From NCBI RefSeq assembly GCF_014647875.1, contig NZ_BMQA01000007.1, positions 186,001 through 250,000 on the forward strand: a stretch of DNA of 64,000 bases, read 5' to 3'. This document shows, piece by piece, positions 26,513 through 36,881 of the stretch. This stretch comes from Streptomyces brasiliensis. Lineage in GTDB: Bacteria; Actinomycetota; Actinomycetes; Streptomycetales; Streptomycetaceae. The notes below the pieces were generated by a model. The model was not told where the DNA came from. It was given only the letters and a program-made list of their open reading frames with translations, and did not search any database. The position numbers were made by a program, and so were the translations under genes. Every line of letters begins with the position of its first letter. Position 1 is the first letter of the stretch.

Positions 26513-26544
26513 ACGGGGTGCCCGGAGGGTTCCGGGCACCCCGT
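26513..26544 (+). terminator. Terminator after the Ig-like fragment
   Basis: A 14-bp perfect stem ACGGGGTGCCCGGA / TCCGGGCACCCCGT with a 4-nt loop. Confidence 0.75.
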
Positions 26545-26601
26545 CGGCGTTCTGCGGACTGCCCGCCCGCCCAAGTACGGGCCGGGGACGGGGGCGTGGA
26601 G

Positions 26602-26628
26602 TTTTCCACAGGTGGGCAGTTGTCCACA
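26602..26628 (+). promoter_or_regulatory. DnaA-type boxes upstream of the DUF2252 gene
   Basis: TTTTCCACA (one mismatch) at 26602-26610 and perfect TTGTCCACA at 26620-26628, 10 bp apart, both on the plus strand and intergenic. Confidence 0.5.
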
Positions 26629-26712
26629 GGGTCTGACGCGTTGTGGCGAGCGGCTGTACGGTCGGGGCGAGTTGATGTTCGGGCGCGCGGGTGTACGGGG
26701 GAGGCGGTCGCA

Positions 26713-28143
26713 GTGACCGAGGCCGGTGTGGGAGCGACGGGTGCGGCGACCGGGGCGGTGCCGAGGCTGCCCAGGGCGCGGGGCTTCGCCCAGTGGCCGC
26801 ACCAGGGGTCGCCGAAGGAGGAGGGCAAGGCGCTGCGGTCGAGCGTCCCGCGCCGCGCGCACAGCGCCCTCGACGCGGACGGCTCCCGCCCCGACGCGGT
26901 GAGCGCGGTAGAGGAGTCCAACCAGGGCCGCATCGCGAGGCTCACGCCGATACGGGTGGGCAGGATGGCCGCGACCCCCTTCGCGTTCCTGCGCGGCTCG
27001 GCAGGCCTCATGGCGTACGACCTCGCGCGCACCCCCATGACCCGGATCGCCGCCCAGATATGCGGCGACGCCCACGCGGCCAACTTCGGCCTGTACGGCG
27101 ACGCCCGCGGCGACCTGGTGATCGACCTGAACGACTTCGACGAGACGGTGCGCGGCCCCTGGGAGTGGGACCTCAAGCGGCTGGCCGCCTCCCTGGTGCT
27201 GGCCGGACGGGAGGCGGGCGCCGACGAGGACACCTGCCGCAAGGCGGCGTACGACGCGGTGGGCGCGTACCGGCGCACCATGCGTCTGCTCGCCAAGCTG
27301 CCGGTCCTGGACGCGTGGAACGCCATCGCGGACGAGGAACTCGTCTCGCACACCGACGCGCATGACCTGCTCGGCACGCTGGAGCGGGTCTCGGAGAAGG
27401 CGCGCGCCAACACCAGCGGACGGTTCGCGGCGAAGTCGACCGAGCCGACCGAGGAGGGCGGGCGCCGCTTCGTCGACGCCCCGCCGGTGCTGCAGCGGGT
27501 GCCGGACCCGGAGGCGGCCGAGGTGGTGGCGTCCCTGGAGCAGTATGTGACGACCGTCTCCGAGGACCGTCTCCCGCTGCTCGCCCGGCACGCGGTGCAG
27601 GACGTGGCGTTCCGGGTGGTCGGCACGGGCAGCGTGGGCACCCGTTCGTACGTCGTCCTGCTCCTGGACCACCGCGGCCAGCCGCTCGTCCTCCAGGTGA
27701 AGGAGGCCCGCCCCTCGGCGCTGGTCCCGCATCTGGCGACGGCCGGGTTCGAGGCCGCGCCGGTCGACCACGAGGGCCGCCGGGTGGTCCTCGGCCAGAA
27801 GCGGATGCAGGTGGTCAGCGACATCCTGCTCGGCTGGACGACGGTCGAGGGCCGCCCCTTCCAGGTCCGCCAGTTCCGCAACCGCAAGGGCAGCGTCGAC
27901 CCCGCCGCGCTCGCCGCCGACCAGGTCGACGACTACGGCCGGATGACCGGCGCGCTCCTGGCCCGCGCCCACTCCCACAGCGCCGACCCGCGCCTGATCG
28001 CCGGGTACTGCGGCAAGAACGACGAGCTGGACGAGGCGATAGCCACGTTCGCCGTCCGCTACGCCGACCGCACGGAGGCGGACCACGCGGAGCTGACGGC
28101 GGCGGTGCGGGCCGGGCGGATCGCGGCGGAGCTGGACGTGTGA
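26713..28143 (+). CDS. DUF2252 family protein
   Basis: 476 residues from GTG 26713, with GGGGGAGG at 26698. Family landmarks: VGRMAATPFAFLRGSAGLMAYDLA, ICGDAHAANFGLYGDARGDLVIDLNDFDETVRGPWEWDLKRLA, and late VRQFRNRKGSVDP. The GDxHxxNFG and D-x-NDFDE motifs resemble the nucleotide- and metal-binding loops of aminoglycoside-kinase-like folds, so a kinase-like activity is possible. The biochemical role of DUF2252 is not established. No membrane segment is seen. It has its own promoter region with two DnaA-type boxes. Confidence 0.92.
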   Translation: MTEAGVGATGAATGAVPRLPRARGFAQWPHQGSPKEEGKALRSSVPRRAHSALDADGSRPDAVSAVEESNQGRIARLTPIRVGRMAATPFAFLRGSAGLMAYDLARTPMTRIAAQICGDAHAANFGLYGDARGDLVIDLNDFDETVRGPWEWDLKRLAASLVLAGREAGADEDTCRKAAYDAVGAYRRTMRLLAKLPVLDAWNAIADEELVSHTDAHDLLGTLERVSEKARANTSGRFAAKSTEPTEEGGRRFVDAPPVLQRVPDPEAAEVVASLEQYVTTVSEDRLPLLARHAVQDVAFRVVGTGSVGTRSYVVLLLDHRGQPLVLQVKEARPSALVPHLATAGFEAAPVDHEGRRVVLGQKRMQVVSDILLGWTTVEGRPFQVRQFRNRKGSVDPAALAADQVDDYGRMTGALLARAHSHSADPRLIAGYCGKNDELDEAIATFAVRYADRTEADHAELTAAVRAGRIAAELDV

Positions 28144-28347
28144 GGCGCGCGAGGTGTGAGGGGCGTGTGGGGCCGGATGCGGGTCGCGCAGGCCGGTGAG
28201 GTACATGGAGCCGAGCGGGGGTGAGGGGAGTGGCAGGGTTCCTCGACCTGGGCCCTGTCCGGCGCCGCGGTCCGGCCGGTGGCCGGGGAGGCCCGTGCTT
28301 CGGGCCACCGTGGGCGCGGGGTTTCGGCCGTGGCCTAGGCTGGGCGG

Positions 28348-29160
28348 ATGACGACCCCGGAAGCTGAGCAGTCCCAGGCGCCACGGCCCGAGGAACGGCT
28401 GGAGCGTGCCGTGCGGGCCGCCGAGCAGGCGCTGATCGAGTTCGAGATCGCGGTGGAGACCTTCCGCGTCGAAGTCGAGAACTTCTCCCGCCTGCATGAG
28501 CAGAAGCTCGGTCCCATGTACTCGCGGCTGGAGGAACTGGACGCCCGGATCGCCGAGGTCAAGGCGGCCCGTACGGGCGATCCGGAGGACATCCGGCTCG
28601 CCGAGGAGCTGCGGGAGCGGGTCATGCCCATACCCGGCGTGGAGGAGCTGCTGCACGGCTGGATGGACGGGCACGGCCTGTTCCCGGAGGCCACCTCGAT
28701 GCTCACGGAACAGGAGGTGCGGCCCCCGCAGCGGGTGCGCCCCAGCGAGGAGGCCCGCCGCTTCTACCGCGAGCTGGCCCGCAAGGCCCACCCGGACCTG
28801 GCGCAGGAGGAGGGCGAGCGGCAGCGGCGCGAGGAGTTCCTCACCCGGGTCAACGCCGCCTACGCCCGCGGGGACGAGGCCCTGCTGCGGGAGCTGGCCG
28901 AGGAGTGGGCCGCGGGTCCGGCCCCAGCCGAGCGGCCCCCGAGCCGCAGCGAGGAGCTCTACGCCCGCCTCGAGTGGCTGGCCGAGCGCAAGGAACTGCT
29001 CACGCTGGTCGCCCGGGAGCTGGAGAACAGCGCGATCGCCTCGATGCTGCGGCTGGCGCCCGAGGACCCCGACAGCCTCCTCGAGGAGATCGCCGAGAAG
29101 CTCCGGGCCGACGTGATCGAGCGCGAGGCGCAGCTGGCGGGGCTGCTGGCGCAGGAGTAG
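28348..29160 (+). CDS. J-domain-like coiled-coil protein
   Basis: 270 residues from ATG 28348. Residues 10-60 and 75-100 are strongly helical and probably coiled coil (RLERAVRAAEQALIEFEIAVETFRVEVENFSRLHEQKL). At about 135-175 a DnaJ-like segment occurs (EEARRFYRELARKAHPDLAQ) with the HPD tripeptide that contacts Hsp70, then EFLTRVNAAYARGDEALLRELAEEWA. A second helical C-terminal part follows. By family logic it may stimulate DnaK ATPase; the client is unknown. A rhodanese gene follows 60 bp later. Confidence 0.82.
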   Translation: MTTPEAEQSQAPRPEERLERAVRAAEQALIEFEIAVETFRVEVENFSRLHEQKLGPMYSRLEELDARIAEVKAARTGDPEDIRLAEELRERVMPIPGVEELLHGWMDGHGLFPEATSMLTEQEVRPPQRVRPSEEARRFYRELARKAHPDLAQEEGERQRREEFLTRVNAAYARGDEALLRELAEEWAAGPAPAERPPSRSEELYARLEWLAERKELLTLVARELENSAIASMLRLAPEDPDSLLEEIAEKLRADVIEREAQLAGLLAQE

Positions 29161-29220
29161 CGGAGGTGGCGGCCGGGCACGCCGGTCACCTTCGTCGCGC
29201 GGTCGGGTAGCGTCGGGGGC

Positions 29221-29568
29221 ATGAGTTTCGGAGCTGGTGTGCCCACGGTCGAGGTCACGGACCTCAAGGACGGCGACTTCCTGCTGGACGTCCGCGAGGA
29301 CGACGAGTGGCAGGCCGGCCACGCCGAAGGGGCGCTGCACATCCCCATCAGCGAGTTCGTGGCCCGTTACGGCGAGCTGACCGAGGCGGCCCCGCAGGAC
29401 GGCCGTATCCATGTGATCTGCCGTTCCGGTGGACGCTCGGCCCAGGTCACGATGTATCTGGCCCAGCAGGGCATCGACGCCGTGAACGTCGACGGCGGCA
29501 TGCAGGTCTGGCAGGCGGCGGGCCGTCCCGTCGTCACCGACGAGGGCCTGCCCGGCCACGTTCTCTAG
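29221..29568 (+). CDS. Single-domain rhodanese-like protein
   Basis: 115 residues from ATG 29221. It is a complete rhodanese domain: FLLDVREDDEWQAGHAEGALHIPISEF, active-site loop with Cys in VICRSGGRSAQVTMYL, and VNVDGGMQVWQAAGRPV. Such cytosolic proteins transfer sulfane sulfur or act as sulfur carriers; the acceptor is unknown. It is convergent with the acyl-CoA dehydrogenase, 53 bp away. Confidence 0.93.
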   Translation: MSFGAGVPTVEVTDLKDGDFLLDVREDDEWQAGHAEGALHIPISEFVARYGELTEAAPQDGRIHVICRSGGRSAQVTMYLAQQGIDAVNVDGGMQVWQAAGRPVVTDEGLPGHVL

Positions 29569-29621
29569 GCCGGCTCCGAGAACCGGCGACCGCGGGCCGG
29601 GTCCGGGACGGACCGTTCCGG

Positions 29622-30743
29622 TCAGCCCAGGGGATGGGTGGCCGGCAGGTCGCCCAGGGTCTCCTCGTAGGCGGCCGCCGGGCCGAGCGACAGCTCCAGT
29701 TGCTTGGCCCAGGCGTGGTAGCGGTGCAGGGCGTAGCCGGTGTCGGCGCCGAACCCGCCGTGCAGATGCTGCGCCGTCTGCACGACGCGCCGTACGCCCT
29801 CCGCGGCCCAGATCTTCGCCACGGCGACATCCCCGGCGACGGGCAGTGTGCCCGGCGGCCCCGAGGCGATCCGCCACGCGGCCTGCCACAGTGTGGCCTC
29901 CATCGCGCGCAGGTCGATGTAGCGGTCGGCGGCCTGGACGGCCACGGCCTGGAAGGTCGCGATCGGATGCCCGAACTGCTCGCGTTTGCCGGTGTATTCG
30001 CTCGTCATCCGCAGTACTCGCTCACCCAGCCCGAGCGCCAGCGCGCATGTGCCGGTGGCCAGCAGGCCGCGCAGCCACTCCCAGGCACCCTCCGCCTCGA
30101 TGACGTCCCGGGCCGCGATCCGGGCGGATTCCAGGCGCAGTTCGCCGAGGCGCTCCCCACTGGTGGAGACCTGCTCGGCGAGGACGGCTCCTGCGTGGCC
30201 GTGCGGCACCAGCGCGAGGACGGTCCGGCCGGCACCGGTGTGGGCGGGGACGACGACGAGGTCGGCGCCGTACGCCCACGGCACGGCCGTCTGCACCCCG
30301 TCCAGCACCCACATGCCACCGTCCCGCCGTGCGCTCACGGCGAGTTCGGCCGGGTCGTGTCCGGTACGGCCGCTCGCGGCGACGGTCAGCACCGGCTCGC
30401 CGCGCCCGGCCCGGGCCGTCAGCTCGGCCGCCGACTCCTTCGCCCCGTAGGCCTGTACGGCCGCCGTGGCCGCGCTGTGCTCCAGGAGCGGCACCCGCGC
30501 GGACTCCCGCAGCACCAGGCACAGCGCGATGGCGTCCAGCCCGGACCCGCCGTGTTCCGGGGCGAGCGGCAGGCTCAGCAGGTCCGCGTCGGCGAGCTTC
30601 GCCCACAGCGCCCGGTCGAAGTCGTCGGCCACGGCGCCGGTGGTCAGCGCGGGGCTGGGCACCGAGTCCGGGGCCACCCCGGCGAACACTCCCCGGGCCG
30701 CCTCGGCCGCCGCCAGCTGCTCCTCGGTGAAGGTGAAGTCCAC
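29622..30743 (-). CDS. Acyl-CoA dehydrogenase family protein
   Basis: 373 residues from ATG 30743. N-terminal helical domain (FTFTEEQLAAAEAARGVFAG), middle beta domain, and a C-terminal domain with KREQFGHPIATFQAVAVQAADRYIDLRAME and QHLHGGFGADTGYALHRY. The family's usual YEG segment with the catalytic Glu is not seen at its normal place, as in FadE-like members that work in heteromeric pairs, so substrate and activity are uncertain. It lies 91 bp downstream of paaE in the same direction and is probably co-transcribed with the phenylacetate genes. Confidence 0.88.
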   Translation of the reverse strand: MDFTFTEEQLAAAEAARGVFAGVAPDSVPSPALTTGAVADDFDRALWAKLADADLLSLPLAPEHGGSGLDAIALCLVLRESARVPLLEHSAATAAVQAYGAKESAAELTARAGRGEPVLTVAASGRTGHDPAELAVSARRDGGMWVLDGVQTAVPWAYGADLVVVPAHTGAGRTVLALVPHGHAGAVLAEQVSTSGERLGELRLESARIAARDVIEAEGAWEWLRGLLATGTCALALGLGERVLRMTSEYTGKREQFGHPIATFQAVAVQAADRYIDLRAMEATLWQAAWRIASGPPGTLPVAGDVAVAKIWAAEGVRRVVQTAQHLHGGFGADTGYALHRYHAWAKQLELSLGPAAAYEETLGDLPATHPLG

Positions 30744-30834
30744 GGTTCTGTCCTTCCTGCGGATCGGCCATCTGACGGTCCGTCAAGATAGAACAGGCTC
30801 TAGAAGAAGAAAACGGTGTGGCGCCCGGCCGTTG

Positions 30835-31899
30835 TCAGCGGTCGAAGTCCAGCTCCACCTTCTCCGTCACCGGGTGCGACTGGCAGGCCAGCACATAGCC
30901 CGCCCCCGTCTCCTCCGCCTCCAGCGCGAAGTTGCGGTCCATGCGCACCTCGCCCGAGACCAGGTAGGCCCGGCAGGTGCCGCACACGCCGCCCTTGCAG
31001 GCGTAGGGCGCGTCGGGGCGGTTGCGCAGCACCGTCTCCAGGAGCGACTCGCCGTCCTGCACGGGCCAGGTCCCGCCGCGCCCGTCGAGCCGGGCGGTCA
31101 CAGTGCTGTGCGCGGGGGCATCGGCGCTCGGTACCGGCGCCGCTCCCGCGTCCACGTGGAAGATCTCCTCGTGGATCCGGGCCCGCTCCACACCGAGCCC
31201 CCGAAGCGCCCGCTCCGCACCCTGCACCAGCCCGTACGGCCCGCACAGGAACCAGCCCGCCACGCCGGCCACCGGCAGCAGCGCGGGCAGGAGCGCGGTC
31301 AGCCGCTCCTGGTCGAGCCGCCCGGACGGCAGCCCGGCCTGCTGCTCCTCCCGGGACAGCACCGTCACCAGCTGGAGCCGCTCGGGGTGCCGGTCCTTCA
31401 GGTCGGCGACCTCCTCGAGGAACATCGTCGAGGCCGCCGTACGGTCGCTGCGTATCAGACAGAACCGTGCCCCCGGCTCCCGCTCCAGCAGGGTCGAGAC
31501 GATGGACAGCACCGGGGTGATGCCGCTGCCGCCGACGATCGCCGCGTAGAGACCCGGCGCTGGTTCGAGGGTGAATCGGCCGGCCGGGGTCATCACGTCC
31601 AGCTCGTCGCCGACGTTGATCTCCTTCAGCGCGTACGTCGAGAAGGCTCCGCTCTCCACCAGGCGCACCCCGACCCGCAGGGTGGCCGGACCCGCGGCGC
31701 CGGGCTCGGGCGCAGGCGAGCAGATCGAGTACGTCCGCCGTATCTCCGTCCCGTCGCAGCGGCGTCGCAGCGCCAGGTGCTGGCCCGGGGTGTGGCGGTA
31801 CTCCTCGCGCAGCTCCGGGGGCACGTCGAAGGTCAGGGCCACGGAGTCGTCGGTGATCCGGTCGACCGCGGCCACCGGGAGCGCGTGGAAGCGGGCCAT
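30835..31899 (-). CDS. paaE: Phenylacetyl-CoA epoxidase reductase subunit PaaE
   Basis: 354 residues from ATG 31899, overlapping the paaD stop (TGATG). FAD/NAD-binding reductase part, about 1-235: YRHTPGQHLALRR, RRTYSICSP, GSGITPVLSIVSTLL, WFLCGPYGLVQ. C-terminal plant-type [2Fe-2S] ferredoxin domain: CKGGVCGTCRAYLVSG with a distal Cys in VLACQSHP. It delivers electrons from NADPH to the PaaA diiron oxygenase, which epoxidises phenylacetyl-CoA. It is the last of the paaABCDE genes. Confidence 0.97.
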   Translation of the reverse strand: MARFHALPVAAVDRITDDSVALTFDVPPELREEYRHTPGQHLALRRRCDGTEIRRTYSICSPAPEPGAAGPATLRVGVRLVESGAFSTYALKEINVGDELDVMTPAGRFTLEPAPGLYAAIVGGSGITPVLSIVSTLLEREPGARFCLIRSDRTAASTMFLEEVADLKDRHPERLQLVTVLSREEQQAGLPSGRLDQERLTALLPALLPVAGVAGWFLCGPYGLVQGAERALRGLGVERARIHEEIFHVDAGAAPVPSADAPAHSTVTARLDGRGGTWPVQDGESLLETVLRNRPDAPYACKGGVCGTCRAYLVSGEVRMDRNFALEAEETGAGYVLACQSHPVTEKVELDFDR

Positions 31900-32426
31900 C
31901 ACAACTCCTTGAAGTGGTCGAACGGTTCACGGCAGGACAGACAGCGCCGCAGCGCCTTGCACGCGGTCGAGGAGAACCGGCTGAGCAGCTCGGTGTCGGC
32001 GGATCCGCAGTGCGGGCAGCGGACGGCTTCCTCGGGTGTGGCCGTGCGGGTCGGGCCCAGAGCGAGCGTCACCGGTCCGGCGTCCCGGTGCTCGCGCGGG
32101 GGAGCGATGCCGAACTCCCGCAGTTTGCGCCGCCCTTCGGCGGTGATGTCGTCGGTCGACCAGGCGGGCGAGAGCACTTTGCGCACGGTGACCTCGCGCA
32201 GGCCGTGCTCGCGCAGCACCCGCTCTATGTCCAGGGACATCGCCTCGACGGCCGGGCAGCCCGTGTAGGTCGGGGTCAGCTCGACCTCGGCCGAGTCCGC
32301 GCCGCGGACGTGCACCGCGCGCACCACGCCCAGTTCGGCGAGGGTGAGCACGGGCAGTTCGGGGTCGGGCACCGAGCCGGCGAGTGCGAGGAGTTCCGCC
32401 TCCAGCGGGGTGGTCGTGGTCACCAT
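31899..32426 (-). CDS. paaD: Phenylacetyl-CoA epoxidase maturation subunit PaaD
   Basis: 175 residues from ATG 32426, overlapping the paaC stop. The N-terminal MIP18/SufT-like domain has VPDPELPVLTLAELGVVRAV and PTYTGCPAVEAMSLDIERVL. The C-terminus has a zinc/iron-binding CPHCGSADTELLSRFSSTACKALRRCLSCREPFDHFK. PaaD is thought to assist Fe-S cluster or metal assembly of the epoxidase. Tight overlaps on both sides show one polycistronic mRNA. Confidence 0.96.
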   Translation of the reverse strand: MVTTTTPLEAELLALAGSVPDPELPVLTLAELGVVRAVHVRGADSAEVELTPTYTGCPAVEAMSLDIERVLREHGLREVTVRKVLSPAWSTDDITAEGRRKLREFGIAPPREHRDAGPVTLALGPTRTATPEEAVRCPHCGSADTELLSRFSSTACKALRRCLSCREPFDHFKEL

Positions 32427-33139
32427 GCCGCCCCCGGGTGGCTGCGGTGCAGGTGCTGCATCTCGGCGAGCATCCGCCCGAACGGCTCGGTGTGCAGGCC
32501 CTGGCGCCCGGCGCCCGCCGACCACGCGCCGGTCCGCGCTCCCTCGGGGAGTGTCAGGGTGGCGCGGCGCAGGACGTCGCCCACGGACTCCAGCCAGGCC
32601 GTCTCCAGGCCCGAGAAGCCGGCGTCCAGCCCCTCCACCGGCTGGAACGGCTCCCCGGTGAACTTCCACAGCGCCTGGCACGCCCGCCGCATCCGCTCGT
32701 GGCTCTCGTCCGTGCCGTCCCCGAGCCGCAGCGTCCACTGCTCGGCGTGATCGCGGTGGTAGGCGACCTCCTTGACGGCCTTCGCGGCGAGCGGCGCGAA
32801 CGGGCCGCCGCTCGCGGCCAGTTCGGAGTACAGCAGGTGCTGGTAGGTGGAGAAGTACAGCTGGCGGGCGATCGTGTGCGCGAAGTCGCCGTTGGGCTGC
32901 TCGACCAGCTGCAGGTTGCGGAAGGCGCGCTCCTCGCGCAGATACGCCAGGTCGTCCTCGTCGCCCACCATGGACAGCAGCACCCGGGCCTGGCCGAGCA
33001 GATCGAGGGCGATGTTGGCGAGGGCGACCTCCTCCTCGAGGACGGGCGCGTGGCCCGCCCACTCCCCCAGGCGGTGGGAGAGCACCAGGGCGTCGTCGCC
33101 GAGGGCGAGTGCGGCGGTCATCGGCACGGTGGCGGTCAC
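32420..33139 (-). CDS. paaC: Phenylacetyl-CoA epoxidase structural subunit PaaC
   Basis: 239 residues from GTG 33139, overlapping the paaB stop (GTGA). Ferritin-like four-helix fold: LSHRLGEWAGHAPVLEEEVALANIALDLLGQARVLL, YFSTYQHLLYSELA, VKEVAYHRDHAEQWTLRLGDGTDESH. PaaC pairs with PaaA as the catalytically silent subunit that stabilises the diiron oxygenase. Confidence 0.96.
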   Translation of the reverse strand: MTATVPMTAALALGDDALVLSHRLGEWAGHAPVLEEEVALANIALDLLGQARVLLSMVGDEDDLAYLREERAFRNLQLVEQPNGDFAHTIARQLYFSTYQHLLYSELAASGGPFAPLAAKAVKEVAYHRDHAEQWTLRLGDGTDESHERMRRACQALWKFTGEPFQPVEGLDAGFSGLETAWLESVGDVLRRATLTLPEGARTGAWSAGAGRQGLHTEPFGRMLAEMQHLHRSHPGAAW

Positions 33140-33419
33140 AGGTGCTTCACCCCTTCCGGGATCTCGTAGAAGGTCGGGTGGCGGTAGGGCTTGTCGGCGG
33201 CCGGCTCGAAGAAGGGGTCCTTCTCGTCGGGCGAGGACGCGGTGATGGCGGCGGCCGGGACGACCCAGATCGAGACGCCCTCGCCGCGCCGGGTGTACAG
33301 GTCGCGGGCGTTGCGCAGGGCGAACTCCGCGTCCGGCGCGTGCAGGCTGCCGGCGTGGGTGTGGGAGAGGCCGCGGCGGGAGCGCACGAAGACCTCCCAC
33401 AGGGGCCAGTCGGTGTTCG

Positions 33420-33423
<4 letters not shown>
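33136..33423 (-). CDS. paaB: Phenylacetyl-CoA epoxidase subunit PaaB
   Basis: 95 residues from ATG 33423, with AGGAGG upstream and an ATGA overlap with the paaA stop. It shows the conserved [50 protein letters not shown]. PaaB bridges PaaAC heterodimers in the multicomponent oxygenase. The upstream 22 residues of the open frame have no homology. Confidence 0.96.
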
Positions 33424-34424
<1,001 letters not shown>

Positions 34425-34464
34425 GCGGTCCCCCTGACCTCGGGCTCTGCCTGGACATCGTCCC

Positions 34465-34480
34465 GACCGATCGTTCGGTC
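34465..34480. promoter_or_regulatory. TetR-type operator upstream of paaA
   Basis: GACCGATCGTTCGGTC is a 16-bp near-perfect palindrome. Its inverse core ACCGAACGATCGGT recurs exactly at 39457-39470, and the match extends about six further bases on one side. It is the probable binding site of the TetR protein encoded at 41041. Confidence 0.75.
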
Positions 34481-34523
34481 CGTGCGATTCAATGGTGAGC
34501 GAGCGGTCGTGACGTGTCAACCG

Positions 34524-34556
34524 CTGTGGACAACCGGGCGATCCGGCCTGTGGACA
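34524..34556 (-). promoter_or_regulatory. Two perfect DnaA-type boxes
   Basis: TGTGGACAA (inverse of TTGTCCACA) occurs at 34524-34532 and 34548-34556, 15 bp apart, in the gap between paaA and the DUF5819 gene. Confidence 0.55.
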
Positions 34557-34806
34557 ACTCGTGGAGCCCGGCGCTGGGCCCGTGCACTGCGGGCCCGGAT
34601 GCGGGCGCCCCACCAGCGGCGACGGCGGAATCGGGCCCCGCGAGCGGTACGGCCACGCCGGCGACCGGCCGCCCGGGGCTGCGCCCGGCCACCGGGGCTG
34701 AGTACCGTTCCGTGCGAGCGCCGTGGAGTGGCGTTCGTGGACCTGGCCAGGCGGTGTCCCTCGGCGGGGCGACCGGACAACGGAGCGGGATCGGGAACGG
34801 GGCGGA

Positions 34807-35676
34807 ATGGACGCGTATGACGGGGACTCGAACGCCCCGGACGGGCCGATCGGGGCGAACGGGACGCGTCGAGCGGGGGACCCGGAGGATCTGCGGAGCC
34901 CGGAGGGCTTGGGGGATCTGGCCGGCCCGGAGGGCTCCAGGGACCCGGAGAATTCGGGGAGCCCGGAGCCCGTGCCCTCGCTCGCTCCGGCCCCGCCCCC
35001 TCCCCCCACCGACCGGCCGGGGCCACCCCGCACCGGTGTCGCCGCTCTTTCGCTCCGGTATCAGATCGGTGCCGCCCTGGCGCTCGCGGCGGTGGCCGTC
35101 GGGGCCTGTGTGCATCTCGGGATGGTGTTTCTGAGCGTCGCGCCGGCGAACACCGTGACGAAGCAGCACGGCACCGCGATCGAGGAGTGGGTGTACCCGG
35201 AGTTCGAGCAGAACTGGCGGCTCTTCGCGCCGAACCCCCTGCAGCAGGACATCGCGATACAGGTGCGTGCCCAGGTGAGGACGAAGGACGGGAACATCGA
35301 GACCACCGGCTGGAACGATCTGTCCGCCCGTGACGGCGAGGCCATCGACGGCAGCCTCCTGCCCAGCCACACCCGGCAGAACGAGCTGCGCCGGGCCTGG
35401 GAGTTCCTCGCCGCCACGCACGGCGGCGACAACCGCCCCGCCGGTCTGCGTGGCGCGCTCTCCGAGCAGTACGTGCGCCGGATCGCGGTGATGCGGCTGT
35501 ACCGGGAGGACGCGACGAGCCGGCAGGGCACCATAGAGAGCGTCCAGGTCCGCTCGGAGACGATCAACGTGCCGCCGCCCGCGTGGAGCCACGAAGAGGT
35601 GTCCCAGAAGCCGGTCTACCGCCTGCTGCCCTGGTGGACGGTCACTCCGGACGAGGCCGCGAGGGGGGTCCGGTGA
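34807..35676 (+). CDS. DUF5819 family membrane protein
   Basis: 289 residues from ATG 34807; the longer upstream frame has no support. Residues about 1-70 are disordered, rich in Pro/Gly/Asp/Glu. A transmembrane helix ([25 protein letters not shown]) leads to an extracytoplasmic domain with the family hallmark [27 protein letters not shown]. The DUF5819 function is unknown. The stop overlaps the start of the HTTM gene (GTGA), so the two are translationally coupled; proteins of these two families commonly occur as a pair in Streptomyces, suggesting they work together in the membrane. Confidence 0.88.
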   Translation: MDAYDGDSNAPDGPIGANGTRRAGDPEDLRSPEGLGDLAGPEGSRDPENSGSPEPVPSLAPAPPPPPTDRPGPPRTGVAALSLRYQIGAALALAAVAVGACVHLGMVFLSVAPANTVTKQHGTAIEEWVYPEFEQNWRLFAPNPLQQDIAIQVRAQVRTKDGNIETTGWNDLSARDGEAIDGSLLPSHTRQNELRRAWEFLAATHGGDNRPAGLRGALSEQYVRRIAVMRLYREDATSRQGTIESVQVRSETINVPPPAWSHEEVSQKPVYRLLPWWTVTPDEAARGVR

Positions 35677-36881
35677 ACCGCTTCGCCCTGTCGCTCTCGC
35701 GCGGCATCGCCCGTGTCACCGAGGCGGCCCTCGGCCCCTACCAGTCCGCCGTGATCCGCATCGGCTTCGCCGGCACCTGGCTGCTGTTCCTGCTGCGCGA
35801 GTTCCCGCACCGCCAGGAGCTGTACGGCCCCGACGGTCCGTGGAGCTGGGATCTCGCCCGGCAGCTGACCGCGGACAACAATGCCTTCACCGCGCTGCTG
35901 TGGTTCGACGGGCAGGCCTGGTTCGAGTTCTGCTATCTGCTGGCCGTGGTCGCGTGCCTTCTGCTGCTGCTGGGCTGGCGCAGCCGTACGGCCTCGGTGC
36001 TGTTCATGGTGGGCGTGCTCTCGCTGCAGAACCGCAGTGTCTTCATAGGCGACGGCGGCGACAACGTGCTGCACCTGATGTCCATCTATCTGGTGTTCAC
36101 GCGCTGCGGCCAGGTCTGGTCCCTGGACGCGCGGCGGGCGGCGCGCAAGGACGCGGCATGCGCGCGTGGCGAGCGGGTCACCGACCGGGTCGGTCCGGTC
36201 CTGTGGGCGGTGCTCGGAGTGGGGCTCCTGACGGTGACCCTGAGCGGCCGGCTGGGCAGCGGCCTGCTGGTGCCCGTGCTCCTGTGGACGGTGTGGGCGG
36301 GGCTCGCCCTGTGGTGGGCGGTCGGGCGCTGGGCGCGGTCGGCCGAGCCGCGGATCCTGCTGGACGTCGTCGCGAACATCCTGCACAACGGCGCCATGTT
36401 CGTGATCACGGCCGAGGCGTGCCTGATCTACGCGACGGCCGGTTGGTACAAGATCCAGGGCTCACGCTGGCAGGACGGCACCGCCGTCTACTACCCCCTG
36501 CACCTGGACTCCTTCTCGCCCTGGCCGGGGCTCGCCGACCTGATGTCGTCGAACGGCACGCTGGTCATGCTCATCACGTACGGGACGGTCATGGTGCAGG
36601 TCGCCTTCCCGTTCACGCTGTTCAACCGGCGGGTCAAGAACGTCCTGCTGGCCGCGATGATGACCGAGCACGCGGTGATCGCGGTCGTCCTGGGGCTGCC
36701 GTTCTTCTCGCTGGCGATGATCGCGGCGGACTCCGTCTTCCTGCCGACCTCGTTCCTGCGCCGGCTCGGCGGCTGGGCTGCACGGGCGCGTGAGCGGCTG
36801 CGCGGAGGCGGCGGCCGGATGCTCCCGCCGCCCCGCTCCCCGGAGGGCGGCGAGCGGGCGCGCGTAGGCTTCACGGCATGA
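35673..36881 (+). CDS. HTTM-domain polytopic membrane protein
   Basis: 402 residues from GTG 35673. Multiple transmembrane helices are present, with family features: RIGFAGTWLLFLLREFPHRQELYG, NRSVFIGDGGDNVLHLMSIYLVF, and ECLIYATAG-like EACLIYATAGWYKIQGSRWQDGTAVYYPLHLD. HTTM is distantly related to vitamin K-dependent gamma-carboxylase, but no activity has been established for bacterial members. It is coupled by 4-bp overlaps to DUF5819 upstream and TrmH downstream. The C-terminus is a Pro/Arg-rich cytosolic tail. Confidence 0.9.
   Translation: MNRFALSLSRGIARVTEAALGPYQSAVIRIGFAGTWLLFLLREFPHRQELYGPDGPWSWDLARQLTADNNAFTALLWFDGQAWFEFCYLLAVVACLLLLLGWRSRTASVLFMVGVLSLQNRSVFIGDGGDNVLHLMSIYLVFTRCGQVWSLDARRAARKDAACARGERVTDRVGPVLWAVLGVGLLTVTLSGRLGSGLLVPVLLWTVWAGLALWWAVGRWARSAEPRILLDVVANILHNGAMFVITAEACLIYATAGWYKIQGSRWQDGTAVYYPLHLDSFSPWPGLADLMSSNGTLVMLITYGTVMVQVAFPFTLFNRRVKNVLLAAMMTEHAVIAVVLGLPFFSLAMIAADSVFLPTSFLRRLGGWAARARERLRGGGGRMLPPPRSPEGGERARVGFTA

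Noticed and set aside
26422..29889. Very long minus-strand open frame (1155 codons)
   Set aside because: It runs antisense through DUF2252, the J-domain gene and the rhodanese gene, which all have clear families; its product is low-complexity Arg/Gly-rich. It is a high-G+C shadow.
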